Source: JBQTHP01 sp052389755 (GTDB lineage Bacteria > Pseudomonadota > Gammaproteobacteria > Steroidobacterales > Steroidobacteraceae). From it: a stretch of 39,845 bases of DNA. The stretch covers positions 1-39,845 of the forward strand of contig JBQTHP010000076.1 in the NCBI GenBank assembly GCA_052389755.1, given 5' to 3'. Shown here piece by piece: positions 8,262-15,688 of this stretch. Within the stretch, counting starts at the first letter, position 1. The number at the start of each line of letters is the position of its first letter. The notes under the pieces were generated by a model. That model saw only the letters and a program-made list of their open reading frames with translations. It was not told the DNA's origin and ran no database searches. A program made the position numbers and the translations under genes.

Positions 8262-9587
8262 TCAGTCGGCAATGAGAAGCTCGGGCGCGTCGCCGAAATC
8301 CCGCGTATCGGAGATGACGACGCGGTCACCTTCGTTTAAACCGCGCACCACTTCGATCTCGGTGATCGACGCCCCGCCGAGCTCGACGGGCGTGCGGATC
8401 GCGCGGTCGTCGCGCACGAGGTAGGCGAAACGCGTCGGCGAGTCGATGAGCGAGCCGCGCTCGAACTTGAGCACGTCGCTGCGCTCGTCGAGCACGATGC
8501 GCACCGAGGAGCGCTGGTTCTGGCGCAGGCCGGGCGGCTGCGCAGCCGCGAACTTCACGCGGCCGGTGACCTGGTTCTGGCGCACTTCGGGCGAGATGGC
8601 CGTCACGGTGCCCGGGTGCTTGCGTCCGTCGAGCGTGATCTCGGCGACCATGCCGGGCTTGATCTCCCGTGCGTAGGTTTCCGCGACCTGGAACTCGATC
8701 TCGAATGCGGTGAGGTCGACGACGGTGAGCAGCGGGGCGCTCTCGGCGATCTTCGCGCGCTCGGCCTGGGCGAGGTTCGCCACCATGCCGTCCACGGGCG
8801 AGCGTACGTCGAGCTCATCGACGCGGCGCTTCAGGTTCGCGACGACGAGCGCCTGCTGCTCTCGCTCGAGTCGGCGCGTCCGCAGATCGAGATTGAGGCT
8901 GTCGCGCTCGAGGCCCGCCGTGTCGCGTGCGTGCTCGTAGTTGAGCTTCGCCGTCGAGACGTCGTCGATCGCCTCGCGATAGTCGCGCTCGCTGATCACG
9001 CGGTCATCCCACGCGGCCTGCGCGCGCTTCAACTCGCGCTCGGCGGCCTGGATCTGCACTTTCGCGAGGTCGGCCTGCTGCTGGCTGGTCAGGATCTGAC
9101 GGCGGATCTCGATTTCCTGGCGCGCGAGCGCCGCGGTCACACCGTCGAGCGAGGCGCGCTCCTGGTCGTACTCGTTGCGCAGGGCGGGACTGTCGAGGTT
9201 CGCGAGTACGTGACCCTTGACGACCGTGTCGCCGGGTCGCACGGCGTACGTGATGGTTCCGGTCGCCGTCGCGAAGAGCGTCGGGCTGACCGCCGCGATC
9301 ACCGTGCCCTGCGCAGCGACATCGCGCACGAAGGGTCCTCGAGTCACCGTAACGATGCGCAGCCGTTCGGCGGCGACCATGTGCTCGGAAGCCGACCACG
9401 CGCGGACCAGCCACACGACTGCGATCAGTACGAGAAGGCCAGCGCCGGCTGCGGCATACAGCGGGAGTCGCTTGCGCCAGGCAGGCGTCGCGTCCGTGAC
9501 GCTTTGATCCTGCGCGTCAGTGCCGAGCATCCTCGTCGGCGCGCCAGGGCGACCGTCGGAAATGCGCTCGAGGGCGGTGATTTTCAT
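8262..9587 (-). CDS. MacA/HlyD-family periplasmic adaptor
   Basis: A 441-residue membrane-fusion protein linking the ABC permeases to an outer-membrane channel. It has a cytoplasmic N-terminus, a membrane helix (LPLYAAAGAGLLVLIAVVWLV), a split lipoyl-type half motif (VRPGDTVVKGHVLANLDS) and a long alpha-hairpin coiled coil. The second lipoyl half (VRSPVDGMVANL) and beta-barrel and membrane-proximal domains follow. The ATG at 9587 keeps the MKITALERI-LGTDA N-terminus, but its Shine-Dalgarno is poor; another ATG at 9530 is possible. Longer readings to 9785 are promoter DNA. A sigma-54 promoter match lies only about 17 bp upstream of 9587, so either the transcript is nearly leaderless or the later ATG is used. 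Confidence 0.88.
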   Translation of the reverse strand: MKITALERISDGRPGAPTRMLGTDAQDQSVTDATPAWRKRLPLYAAAGAGLLVLIAVVWLVRAWSASEHMVAAERLRIVTVTRGPFVRDVAAQGTVIAAVSPTLFATATGTITYAVRPGDTVVKGHVLANLDSPALRNEYDQERASLDGVTAALARQEIEIRRQILTSQQQADLAKVQIQAAERELKRAQAAWDDRVISERDYREAIDDVSTAKLNYEHARDTAGLERDSLNLDLRTRRLEREQQALVVANLKRRVDELDVRSPVDGMVANLAQAERAKIAESAPLLTVVDLTAFEIEFQVAETYAREIKPGMVAEITLDGRKHPGTVTAISPEVRQNQVTGRVKFAAAQPPGLRQNQRSSVRIVLDERSDVLKFERGSLIDSPTRFAYLVRDDRAIRTPVELGGASITEIEVVRGLNEGDRVVISDTRDFGDAPELLIAD

Positions 9588-9603
9588 GAGGCGTGCTCGA
9601 CTT

Positions 9604-9619
9604 TGCAGGTCGTGTGCCA
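9604..9619 (-). promoter_or_regulatory. sigma-54 promoter for the efflux operon
   Basis: On the minus strand the sequence reads TGGCACACGACCTGCA. This matches TGGCACG-N4-TTGC with the invariant GG and GC exactly 10 bp apart; the deviations are A for G and C for T. The predicted transcript start is near 9593. The operon encodes its own sigma-54 activator, which supports this call. It is a pattern match only. Confidence 0.65.
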
Positions 9620-9696
9620 GTCGAGGTATATGCCGTAAGTAGCTGAAATTATGAATGTCTACATTGCACGCATGGGTGTACCAAGGGCCTGTGATC

Positions 9697-9730
9697 TGTC
9701 CGCGGGCGGACTGCGGACACCTGCGCGGAC
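9697..9730. promoter_or_regulatory. candidate activator-binding cluster (UAS)
   Basis: GCGGAC occurs on the plus strand at 9706-9711, 9713-9718 and 9725-9730, and inverted (GTCCGC) at 9698-9703. Two palindromes result: GTCCGC-GG-GCGGAC (9698-9711) and TGTCCGC-N9-GCGGACA (9697-9719). The cluster lies about 105-140 bp upstream of the predicted sigma-54 start. That is the usual distance for NtrC-type enhancer sites, and the intervening DNA near 9640-9665 is AT-rich. It could instead serve the divergent DUF2934 gene. Confidence 0.5.
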
Positions 9731-9814
9731 ACTCGGCGAGCTCGACCCCCGCTGACGTATTGCAAGCGGGGCGGTGCGGTCGCAAGCTTGCGCAGCCCCA
9801 CCAAGGAGGAGTGT

Positions 9815-10183
9815 ATGGTCACCCGCCGAGACGCACCGCGCACCAAAGTCGGAGCCGCTGCTCCTTCCGAACCAACCCCGACCGTGTTTCCTCCTGAGGG
9901 CGGCGCCAAGCGCCGCACGGCGGCTGCGACCCGTCGAGCCGAACCGGCAAGGGCGGACAGCCGCACGCAGCCGGGTGATTCCGAGTCTCCGAGCGCGTTG
10001 ACTGCAGGCGGCACCCGCGTCGATGTGTCGTACGAGGCGCGCTATCGCATGATTTCAGATGCGGCGTACCTTCGCGCCGAGCGCCGCGGCTTCGTGCCGG
10101 GACGTGAGGTGGAGGACTGGCTCGCAGCCGAGCTGGAAGTGGAGCGCCTGCTCGCGTCCGAGCACGCGTCCACGCCCCAATAG
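9815..10183 (+). CDS. DUF2934 domain protein
   Basis: A 122-residue protein with a low-complexity, Pro/Ala/Arg-rich first half. The C-terminal DUF2934 core is RYRMISDAAYLRAERRGF, then a Pro-Gly turn, then EVEDWLAAELEVERLL. Such proteins are common in proteobacteria, and no biochemical function is established that I can cite. The ATG at 9815 has an excellent AAGGAGGA Shine-Dalgarno; an upstream in-frame start at 9788 lacks one. It is transcribed divergently from the efflux operon and shares the region containing the GCGGAC cluster. It converges on the membrane protein gene at 10191. Confidence 0.83.
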   Translation: MVTRRDAPRTKVGAAAPSEPTPTVFPPEGGAKRRTAAATRRAEPARADSRTQPGDSESPSALTAGGTRVDVSYEARYRMISDAAYLRAERRGFVPGREVEDWLAAELEVERLLASEHASTPQ

Positions 10184-10190
10184 TCGCCCG

Positions 10191-10206
10191 TCAGCCGGAC
10201 GGCTGA
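10191..10206. terminator. 7-bp hairpin between convergent genes
   Basis: TCAGCCG-GA-CGGCTGA is a perfect inverted repeat 8 bp past the DUF2934 stop. It overlaps the last codons and stop of the opposing membrane protein gene. No U-tract follows on either strand, so it is a weak candidate for a bidirectional 3' structure. Confidence 0.35.
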
Positions 10207-10979
10207 GACGGCGTACCCCGTGCGGGGCTCAACGGCCGTTGCGGCTGCTTCGAACCGAGCGGCGATGGAGCATCCGCCGCGGATATCGCGATGCGAGCCG
10301 TCACCCCCTGCGTCGCCGCGTAGTCGAGCGCGGCGTATATGAAGAACGCAATGCCGAGCATCTCGAGCAGCTCTTCGACCGAATACGCGATCGCCAGTCG
10401 AAATTCCTTGACCGACGGATCCCACTCCGTGACCGACCAGAGGTACGAGCCGACGACCTCGAGGCCGGCCGCGCCGACGATGAATATTGCACCTGCGCAC
10501 GCGAAACGCATCCGCACGGCGGCGGGCAGATGCCAGAAGAATTTCCAGTAGACGACTGCAAACAGGACGAGCAGTAAGCCGTACGGGATGTACCACGCGT
10601 AGTACAGAATGCCTGGAAGCACGAGCTGGGCGCGCATCACATCGCCGATCGTCTCGTGCACCGATACCGACTCATCCACCGCAAGATAGGCGAAAATCAC
10701 GGCGAGTCCGAGCCAGTGCGTCCCGAATCGAGCGCTGGCCGAACGCGCCGTCTCCGCAATGACCCACAGCACGAAAGCGGCAAACGCGAGCTGCATCGAC
10801 GAGAAGAACGTCGGGATGTTCGACTCCCGATTGATGTTCAGCAGTCGTGCCAGGCCGAAGAGTCGTGCGTGCCCGTACACGTACATGCCGACGGCGACGC
10901 AGATGTTGGCCACCGTCAGTACGGTGATGATGACGAGCAGGATGCGCAGCACTCTGCGCGGATTCAGCGTCAGGATCAC
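10191..10979 (-). CDS. multi-pass membrane protein, family not recognised
   Basis: A 262-residue protein with about six or seven hydrophobic helices and a Pro-rich cytoplasmic tail. Acidic and histidine residues sit within or beside the helices: YLAVDESVSVHE (Asp102, Glu103, His108, Glu109), Glu174 in AAGLEVVGSYL, and Glu202/Glu203/Glu206 in SVEELLEMLG. That pattern is reminiscent of membrane metal-binding or metal-hydrolase folds, but I do not recognise a named family and assign no function. The start is a GTG at 10979 with a weak Shine-Dalgarno; no better in-frame start precedes the first helix. It is divergent from the receiver gene. Confidence 0.75.
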   Translation of the reverse strand: MILTLNPRRVLRILLVIITVLTVANICVAVGMYVYGHARLFGLARLLNINRESNIPTFFSSMQLAFAAFVLWVIAETARSASARFGTHWLGLAVIFAYLAVDESVSVHETIGDVMRAQLVLPGILYYAWYIPYGLLLVLFAVVYWKFFWHLPAAVRMRFACAGAIFIVGAAGLEVVGSYLWSVTEWDPSVKEFRLAIAYSVEELLEMLGIAFFIYAALDYAATQGVTARIAISAADAPSPLGSKQPQRPLSPARGTPSQPSG

Positions 10980-11209
10980 GGCGAGACGAGCCGTTCAATT
11001 GTCGCCGCCGATTGCGGCCTCATTATCCACAGCACGATCTATACCTGAGGCTTCGCGGGAACGCTGTTTGCTACACGCCATGCGTGTTTGGCGGACCCGT
11101 AAAAACATGGTGTAAGGTCCCGCGCCGGCTGACATTCGAGCGCTACTTCTTGTTGCTTCATCCAACCACTGCTCCGGCGCGTTGGTCGCGAGGGCGTTTT
11201 CTTGCACCG
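10980..11209. other. intergenic region between divergent genes
   Basis: It separates the membrane protein gene (minus) from the receiver gene (plus). No convincing protein is encoded, although the receiver frame stays open back to a TTG at 11012; that part has no family resemblance. A GGAAC near 11058 followed by CGTGTTT resembles an ECF-type promoter but is too weak to call. Confidence 0.4.
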
Positions 11210-11617
11210 TTGCGCGTCGACTTCAGCGCGGGTCGATCGCGTGGAATCAGACGCGCGACGATTCTGACCGTGGACGACGAGGCCGACGCGCGGGATTTTC
11301 TGCGCATCTGCCTGTCGGGCAACGGCTTCGAGGTGATCGAAGCGGCGAGCGGCATCGAAGCGCTGCTCCTCATGGCGAGGCGCCGCCCCGACCTTGCGAT
11401 CATCGACGTGATGATGGCGGGTATGACGGGTCTCGAGCTCTGCGATGAGTTGCGCGGGCGCCTCGACACGCGCGACATTCCGATCATCCTGTACAGCGCC
11501 TACGAGATGAAGAAGCACTCGAACGCGGGTCTCTACGACCACGCGTTCGTGAAGCCGGTCGACCTCGAAGAGTTGCTCGGCGCGATCGGCCGCCTGCTTC
11601 CCCTGGTCCGCTCCTGA
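11210..11617 (+). CDS. stand-alone response-regulator receiver protein
   Basis: A single CheY-like domain without an output domain. Visible are the acidic pocket ILTVDDEADARDF, the phospho-acceptor Asp in LAIIDVMMAGMTG, the Ser/Thr position in IILYSAYE and the conserved Lys in HAFVKPVD. The start is uncertain: the frame has no ATG, and the receiver core begins about 50 nt after the TTG at 11210, which was chosen as the nearest start giving a normal length (135 aa). It lies 62 bp upstream of the polyamine-binding protein gene on the same strand and may be co-transcribed with it. No kinase is adjacent. Confidence 0.72.
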   Translation: MRVDFSAGRSRGIRRATILTVDDEADARDFLRICLSGNGFEVIEAASGIEALLLMARRRPDLAIIDVMMAGMTGLELCDELRGRLDTRDIPIILYSAYEMKKHSNAGLYDHAFVKPVDLEELLGAIGRLLPLVRS

Positions 11618-11679
11618 ACGTTGCGGGAAACCGCCCGAAACGCGCAAACTGACGCGAGCGCGCATCTGGGGGTTGTCTC

Positions 11680-12864
11680 ATGTCATTCAGGCTCACGGCG
11701 CTCGCGCAGCGTCTCGTCCCTGCGGTCGCCGTTACCGTCGCATTCGCGGCCTGCCAGCGAAAAGAGGAAGCGCCAGCACCTTCTGCGGCAGCGGCGTCCG
11801 ACGCACTCGAAGGCCGGGTCGACGTTGTGGCGTGGCCCGGGTACATCGAGCGCGGCGATACCGACAAGAATTACGACTGGGCGTCGCAGTTCGAGAAGGA
11901 GACGGCCTGCAAGGTCAACGTGAAGACCGCCGGCACGTCGGATGAGATGGTATCGCTCATGACGCAGGGCGGCTACGATCTCGTCACCGCCTCAGGCGAC
12001 GCGTCGATGCGTCTGATTCGCGGCAACACCGTGCAGGCGATCGACGTCGCGCGCATCCCGAGCTACAGCTCGGTCGATCCGCGTCTGCAGGAAGCGCCGT
12101 GGCATTACGTGGACGGCAAGCACTACGGCGTGCCTTATCAGTGGGGCTCGAACGTCCTGCTCTACAACACGACCGTGTTCAAGACGGCGCCGACGTCGTG
12201 GAGCGCCGTGCTCGAACCGCAGACGTTGCCGGACGGCAAGCCGAACAAGGGACGGGTGCAGGCGTTCGACGGCCCGATCTACATCGCGGATGCCGCTTTG
12301 TATCTCATGACCAGGCAACCGGAGCTCGGCATCAAGAACCCGTACGAGCTCAACGAGCAGCAGTACGGCGCAGCGCTCGACGTGCTGCGCAAGCAGCACC
12401 CTCTCGTGCAGCGCTACTGGCACGACGCGAACGTGCAGGTGCAGGACTTCACGACCGAAGGCGTGGTCGCCTCGAGCTCCTGGCCGTTCCAGGCGAACAC
12501 GCTCGTCGCGAACAAGCAGCCGGTGTCGAGCACCGTGCCGGCCGAGGGAGCCACGGGTTGGGCGGACACCACGATGCTGCACGCGCAGGCGAAGCATCCC
12601 AACTGCGCCTATCGCTGGATGGAGTGGTCGCTGAATCCGAAGGCGCAGGGTGACCTCGCCGCCTGGTTCGGCTCGGTGCCGGTGGTGCCGGCGGCCTGTG
12701 AGGGGAATGCGCTGCTCGGACCGGAAGGCTGCAAGACCAACGGCATCGACAACTTCGACAAGATCTGGTTCTGGCGCACGCCCGAGGCGAAGTGCGCGCA
12801 GGGCGAATGCGTGCCCTACAGCCGCTGGTCCACGGATTACGTTGCGATCATGGGGGGCCGCTGA
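11680..12864 (+). CDS. polyamine ABC transporter substrate-binding lipoprotein (PotD/PotF family)
   Basis: A 394-residue periplasmic binding protein. The N-terminus is a lipoprotein signal: positively charged start, hydrophobic stretch, then AFAAC as lipobox with Cys25, and a Pro/Ala-rich linker. The mature part shows PotD/PotF-like segments such as VVAWPGYI, MTQGGYDLV, GVPYQWGSNVLLYN and the closing YSRWSTDYVAIMGG. GGGGGTTG precedes the ATG. It opens an uptake operon followed directly by an ATPase, two permeases and an aldehyde dehydrogenase. That points to putrescine or a related polyamine used as a carbon and nitrogen source; the exact ligand is inferred. Confidence 0.88.
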   Translation: MSFRLTALAQRLVPAVAVTVAFAACQRKEEAPAPSAAAASDALEGRVDVVAWPGYIERGDTDKNYDWASQFEKETACKVNVKTAGTSDEMVSLMTQGGYDLVTASGDASMRLIRGNTVQAIDVARIPSYSSVDPRLQEAPWHYVDGKHYGVPYQWGSNVLLYNTTVFKTAPTSWSAVLEPQTLPDGKPNKGRVQAFDGPIYIADAALYLMTRQPELGIKNPYELNEQQYGAALDVLRKQHPLVQRYWHDANVQVQDFTTEGVVASSSWPFQANTLVANKQPVSSTVPAEGATGWADTTMLHAQAKHPNCAYRWMEWSLNPKAQGDLAAWFGSVPVVPAACEGNALLGPEGCKTNGIDNFDKIWFWRTPEAKCAQGECVPYSRWSTDYVAIMGGR

Positions 12865-12901
12865 GCCTAGTCGGGCAGGCTCCTGGCGTGCGCCGCCGCG
12901 C

Positions 12902-13948
12902 ATGAGTGTGACCGCGGCGATCGAGCTTCGCGAAGTGTCGCGCGCGTTCGGCGCCACGCGCGCGGTGGACGGTGTCACGCTCTCGATCGCACCCGGCGAG
13001 TTCTTCGCCATGCTCGGCCCGTCGGGCTCCGGCAAGACGACCTGCCTGCGGCTCATCGCCGGCTTCGAGACGCCGGACAGCGGACGCGTGATGCTCGAGG
13101 GCCAGGACGTCTCCGACGTGCCCCCATACGAGCGCAACGTCAACACCGTGTTCCAGGACTACGCGCTGTTCCCGCACATGACGGTGCGGGAGAACGTCGC
13201 CTACGGGCTCACCGTGCGCAGAGTGCCTGCGCAGGAACGCACGGCGCGCGCGGCGGAGATGCTCGATCTCGTGAAGCTCTCCGAGCTTGGCGATCGCCGG
13301 CCGGCGCAGCTCTCGGGCGGTCAGCGGCAACGCGTGGCGCTTGCGCGCGCACTCATCAATCGCCCCAAGGTACTGCTCCTCGATGAGCCGCTCGGAGCGC
13401 TCGACCTGAAATTGCGCGAGGAGATGCAGATCGAGCTGCGGAATCTGCAGCGACGGATCGGAATCACGTTCGTATACGTGACGCACGATCAGGGCGAGGC
13501 GCTCTCGATGGCCGATCATGTGGCCGTCTTCGATCGCGGGCGGATCGAGCAGCTCGATGCGCCGCGGACGCTCTACACGCGGCCGGCAACGGCATTCGTC
13601 GCGCGCTTCGTCGGCAGAGCAAACGTGATAGAAGGAGCGCTGGCCGCGCGCCTGAGCGGCGAATCCATCCCGTTCGCCGTGCGGGCCGAGCGGGTACGCG
13701 TGTTGGGCCCCGGCGAGCATCCGCCGGCGGATGCGATGACCTGCGATGCGACGCTGCTCGATGTCCAGTATCACGGCGCGACGAGCCGCTGGCAGCTTCA
13801 GCTCGACGACGGCACGACGCTGACCGCGGCGATGCCCGAAGGGCATCATGCCCCGCCCGCAGCCGGAGCGCGGCTGCGCATAGCCTGGCCGCGCGCGAGC
13901 GCCGTGCCGCTCGCGGCCGAAAAATCGGGATCGCAGGCGGCCGCATGA
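12902..13948 (+). CDS. polyamine ABC transporter ATPase (PotA/PotG family)
   Basis: A 348-residue ATPase. The nucleotide-binding domain has Walker A GPSGSGKTT, the Q-loop VFQDYALFPHM, the signature LSGGQRQR, Walker B VLLLDEPLGALDLKLR and the switch His in YVTHDQGEA. A C-terminal TOBE-type regulatory region (about 275-340) completes the PotA/PotG architecture. The ATG at 12902 begins just before the first conserved strand; the open frame further upstream overlaps the binding-protein gene and is shadow. The Shine-Dalgarno is weak. Its stop overlaps the next gene's start by 4 bp, implying translational coupling. Confidence 0.92.
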   Translation: MSVTAAIELREVSRAFGATRAVDGVTLSIAPGEFFAMLGPSGSGKTTCLRLIAGFETPDSGRVMLEGQDVSDVPPYERNVNTVFQDYALFPHMTVRENVAYGLTVRRVPAQERTARAAEMLDLVKLSELGDRRPAQLSGGQRQRVALARALINRPKVLLLDEPLGALDLKLREEMQIELRNLQRRIGITFVYVTHDQGEALSMADHVAVFDRGRIEQLDAPRTLYTRPATAFVARFVGRANVIEGALAARLSGESIPFAVRAERVRVLGPGEHPPADAMTCDATLLDVQYHGATSRWQLQLDDGTTLTAAMPEGHHAPPAAGARLRIAWPRASAVPLAAEKSGSQAAA

Positions 13949-14895
13949 ACGCGGATGCGGCCGCGCTCGCCTTCCAGACGGGAAGTCCGCTGCGGCGCGC
14001 GTCCACGTTCTTCTACCGCCGCCCGACGTTCTATCTCACACTGCTGCTCGTGCCGCCGTTCCTGTGGTTCGGCACGGTATACCTCGGCTCGCTGTTCGCG
14101 CTCCTCGCGCAGAGTTTCTATCGCATCGACCACTTCACCGCGCAGATCGTGCGCGAGCCGACGCTCGCGACGTACGAGCAGCTGTTCACTCAGCCGGCGA
14201 ATCTCGACATCCTGTCGCGCACGACGATGATGGCCATCGCCGTGACCATCGCGTGCGCGATCATCGCGTTCCCGGTGGCGAACTACATGGCGCGCTACGC
14301 TTCGCGTCGCGCGAAGGCGTTCTTCTACGTCGCGGTCATGCTGCCGATGTGGACGAGCTATCTCGTCAAGGTGTACGCGTGGCGGCTGATCCTTGCGAAG
14401 CAGGGCATCCTCAGCTGGGTGCTGACTTCGATCGGTCTCGACGGTGCTCTCGAAACCCTGCTCGCGACGCCCGGCGTAGGGGGTCCGTCGCTGGCCTCGT
14501 CTTACCTCGGCATGTTCATCGTGTTCGTCTACATGTGGCTGCCGTTCATGATCCTGCCGCTCGCAGCCGCACTCGAGCGGGTGCCGGGCTCGCTCATCGA
14601 GGCTTCCGCCGATCTCGGCGCGTACCCGCGCCAGACTTTTCGCAACGTGATCCTGCCGCTCGCATTGCCGGGGCTTGTGGCCGGCTCGGTGTTCACGTTC
14701 TCGCTCACGTTGGGCGACTACATCATTCCGAGCGTCGTGGGCGCTCCGGGCTACTTCATCGGCATGATGGTCTACCAGCAGCAGGGCCTCGCCGGAAACG
14801 TCCCGCTCGCCGCGGCGTTCTCGGTGGTGCCGATCGTCCTGATCGGCATCTACCTGATGCTCGCGCGACGCATGGGAGCGTTCGATGCGCTCTAG
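13945..14895 (+). CDS. polyamine ABC transporter permease (PotB/PotH family)
   Basis: A 316-residue inner-membrane permease with about six helices, the first at FYLTLLLVPPFLWFGTVYLG. The EAA-type loop that docks on the ATPase is visible as LIEASADLGAYPRQTFRNVILPLALPG (split here: LIEASADLGAYPRQ, then FRNVILPLALPG). It overlaps the ATPase gene by 4 bp (ATGA) and the next permease by 11 bp. It forms the channel with that second permease. Confidence 0.92.
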   Translation: MNADAAALAFQTGSPLRRASTFFYRRPTFYLTLLLVPPFLWFGTVYLGSLFALLAQSFYRIDHFTAQIVREPTLATYEQLFTQPANLDILSRTTMMAIAVTIACAIIAFPVANYMARYASRRAKAFFYVAVMLPMWTSYLVKVYAWRLILAKQGILSWVLTSIGLDGALETLLATPGVGGPSLASSYLGMFIVFVYMWLPFMILPLAAALERVPGSLIEASADLGAYPRQTFRNVILPLALPGLVAGSVFTFSLTLGDYIIPSVVGAPGYFIGMMVYQQQGLAGNVPLAAAFSVVPIVLIGIYLMLARRMGAFDAL

Positions 14896-15688
14896 GGGCA
14901 CGTGGAACCGCCCGACGCTCAGCGCGCGGGTCGCCGCCTACGCGGGTCTCGCGTTCATGCACGTGCCGGTGTTCGTGATCGTGCTGTACGCGTTCACGAC
15001 CGAAGACCGCACGTACGAGTTTCCGCCGCCCGGGCTTACGCTGCGCTGGTTCGAAGTGGCGTTTGCGCGCAGCGACATCTGGCAGGCGTTGCGCCTGTCG
15101 CTCGCCGTGGCCACTGTCGCCACACTCATCGCGCTCGCGCTGGGGCTGCTCGCGGGGCTCGCCCTCGCGCAAAGCCGCCTCCGGGGCAAGGAGACGCTCA
15201 CGCTGCTGCTGGTGCTGCCGATCGCGCTGCCGGGCATCATCACCGGTATCTCGCTGCTGTCGGCGATGAAGCTCGCGGCGATCGATCCGTCGTTCTGGAC
15301 CATCGTCGCCGGGCATGCGACGTTCTGCATCGTGATCGTCTACAACAACGTCGTCGCGCGCCTGCGGCGCCTGCCGCGCAGCTGGATAGAGGCATCGATG
15401 GATCTCGGCGCGGACGGGCTGCAGACTTTCCGCCACGTCGTGCTGCCGCAGCTCGGCAGCGCGCTCCTGGCAGGCGGGATGCTCGCCTTTGCGCTCTCGT
15501 TCGACGAGATCATCGTTACGCTCTTCACTGCCGGTCACGAGCGCACGCTGCCCATCTGGTTCTTCAACGAGCTCTTCCGGCCGCGCGAGCGGCCGATCAC
15601 TAACGTGGTCGCGGTGATCGTCATCGCCGTGACGCTCGTGCCGATCCTGCTGGCTTACTATCTGACTCGTCCCGCGGAGGACCGATGA
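14885..15688 (+). CDS. polyamine ABC transporter permease (PotC/PotI family)
   Basis: A 267-residue permease with about six helices. It has the typical PotC opening (AFMHVPVFVIVLYAF) and an EAA loop WIEASMDLGADGLQTFRHVV. The internal segment SFDEIIVTLFTAG is also a PotC-family hallmark. The ATG lies inside the end of the previous permease gene, and the stop overlaps the dehydrogenase ATG (ATGA at 15685), so the whole cluster is tightly coupled. Confidence 0.92.
   Translation: MRSRGTWNRPTLSARVAAYAGLAFMHVPVFVIVLYAFTTEDRTYEFPPPGLTLRWFEVAFARSDIWQALRLSLAVATVATLIALALGLLAGLALAQSRLRGKETLTLLLVLPIALPGIITGISLLSAMKLAAIDPSFWTIVAGHATFCIVIVYNNVVARLRRLPRSWIEASMDLGADGLQTFRHVVLPQLGSALLAGGMLAFALSFDEIIVTLFTAGHERTLPIWFFNELFRPRERPITNVVAVIVIAVTLVPILLAYYLTRPAEDR

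Noticed and set aside
11055..11095. ECF-type promoter with GGAAC near 11058
   Set aside because: Only the -35-like GGAAC is clear, and the -10 part is poor. No ECF sigma factor gene is in the window.
11992..13146. A 384-codon minus-strand frame opposite the polyamine-binding protein gene
   Set aside because: No recognisable domain, and it spans the boundary of two clear plus-strand genes.
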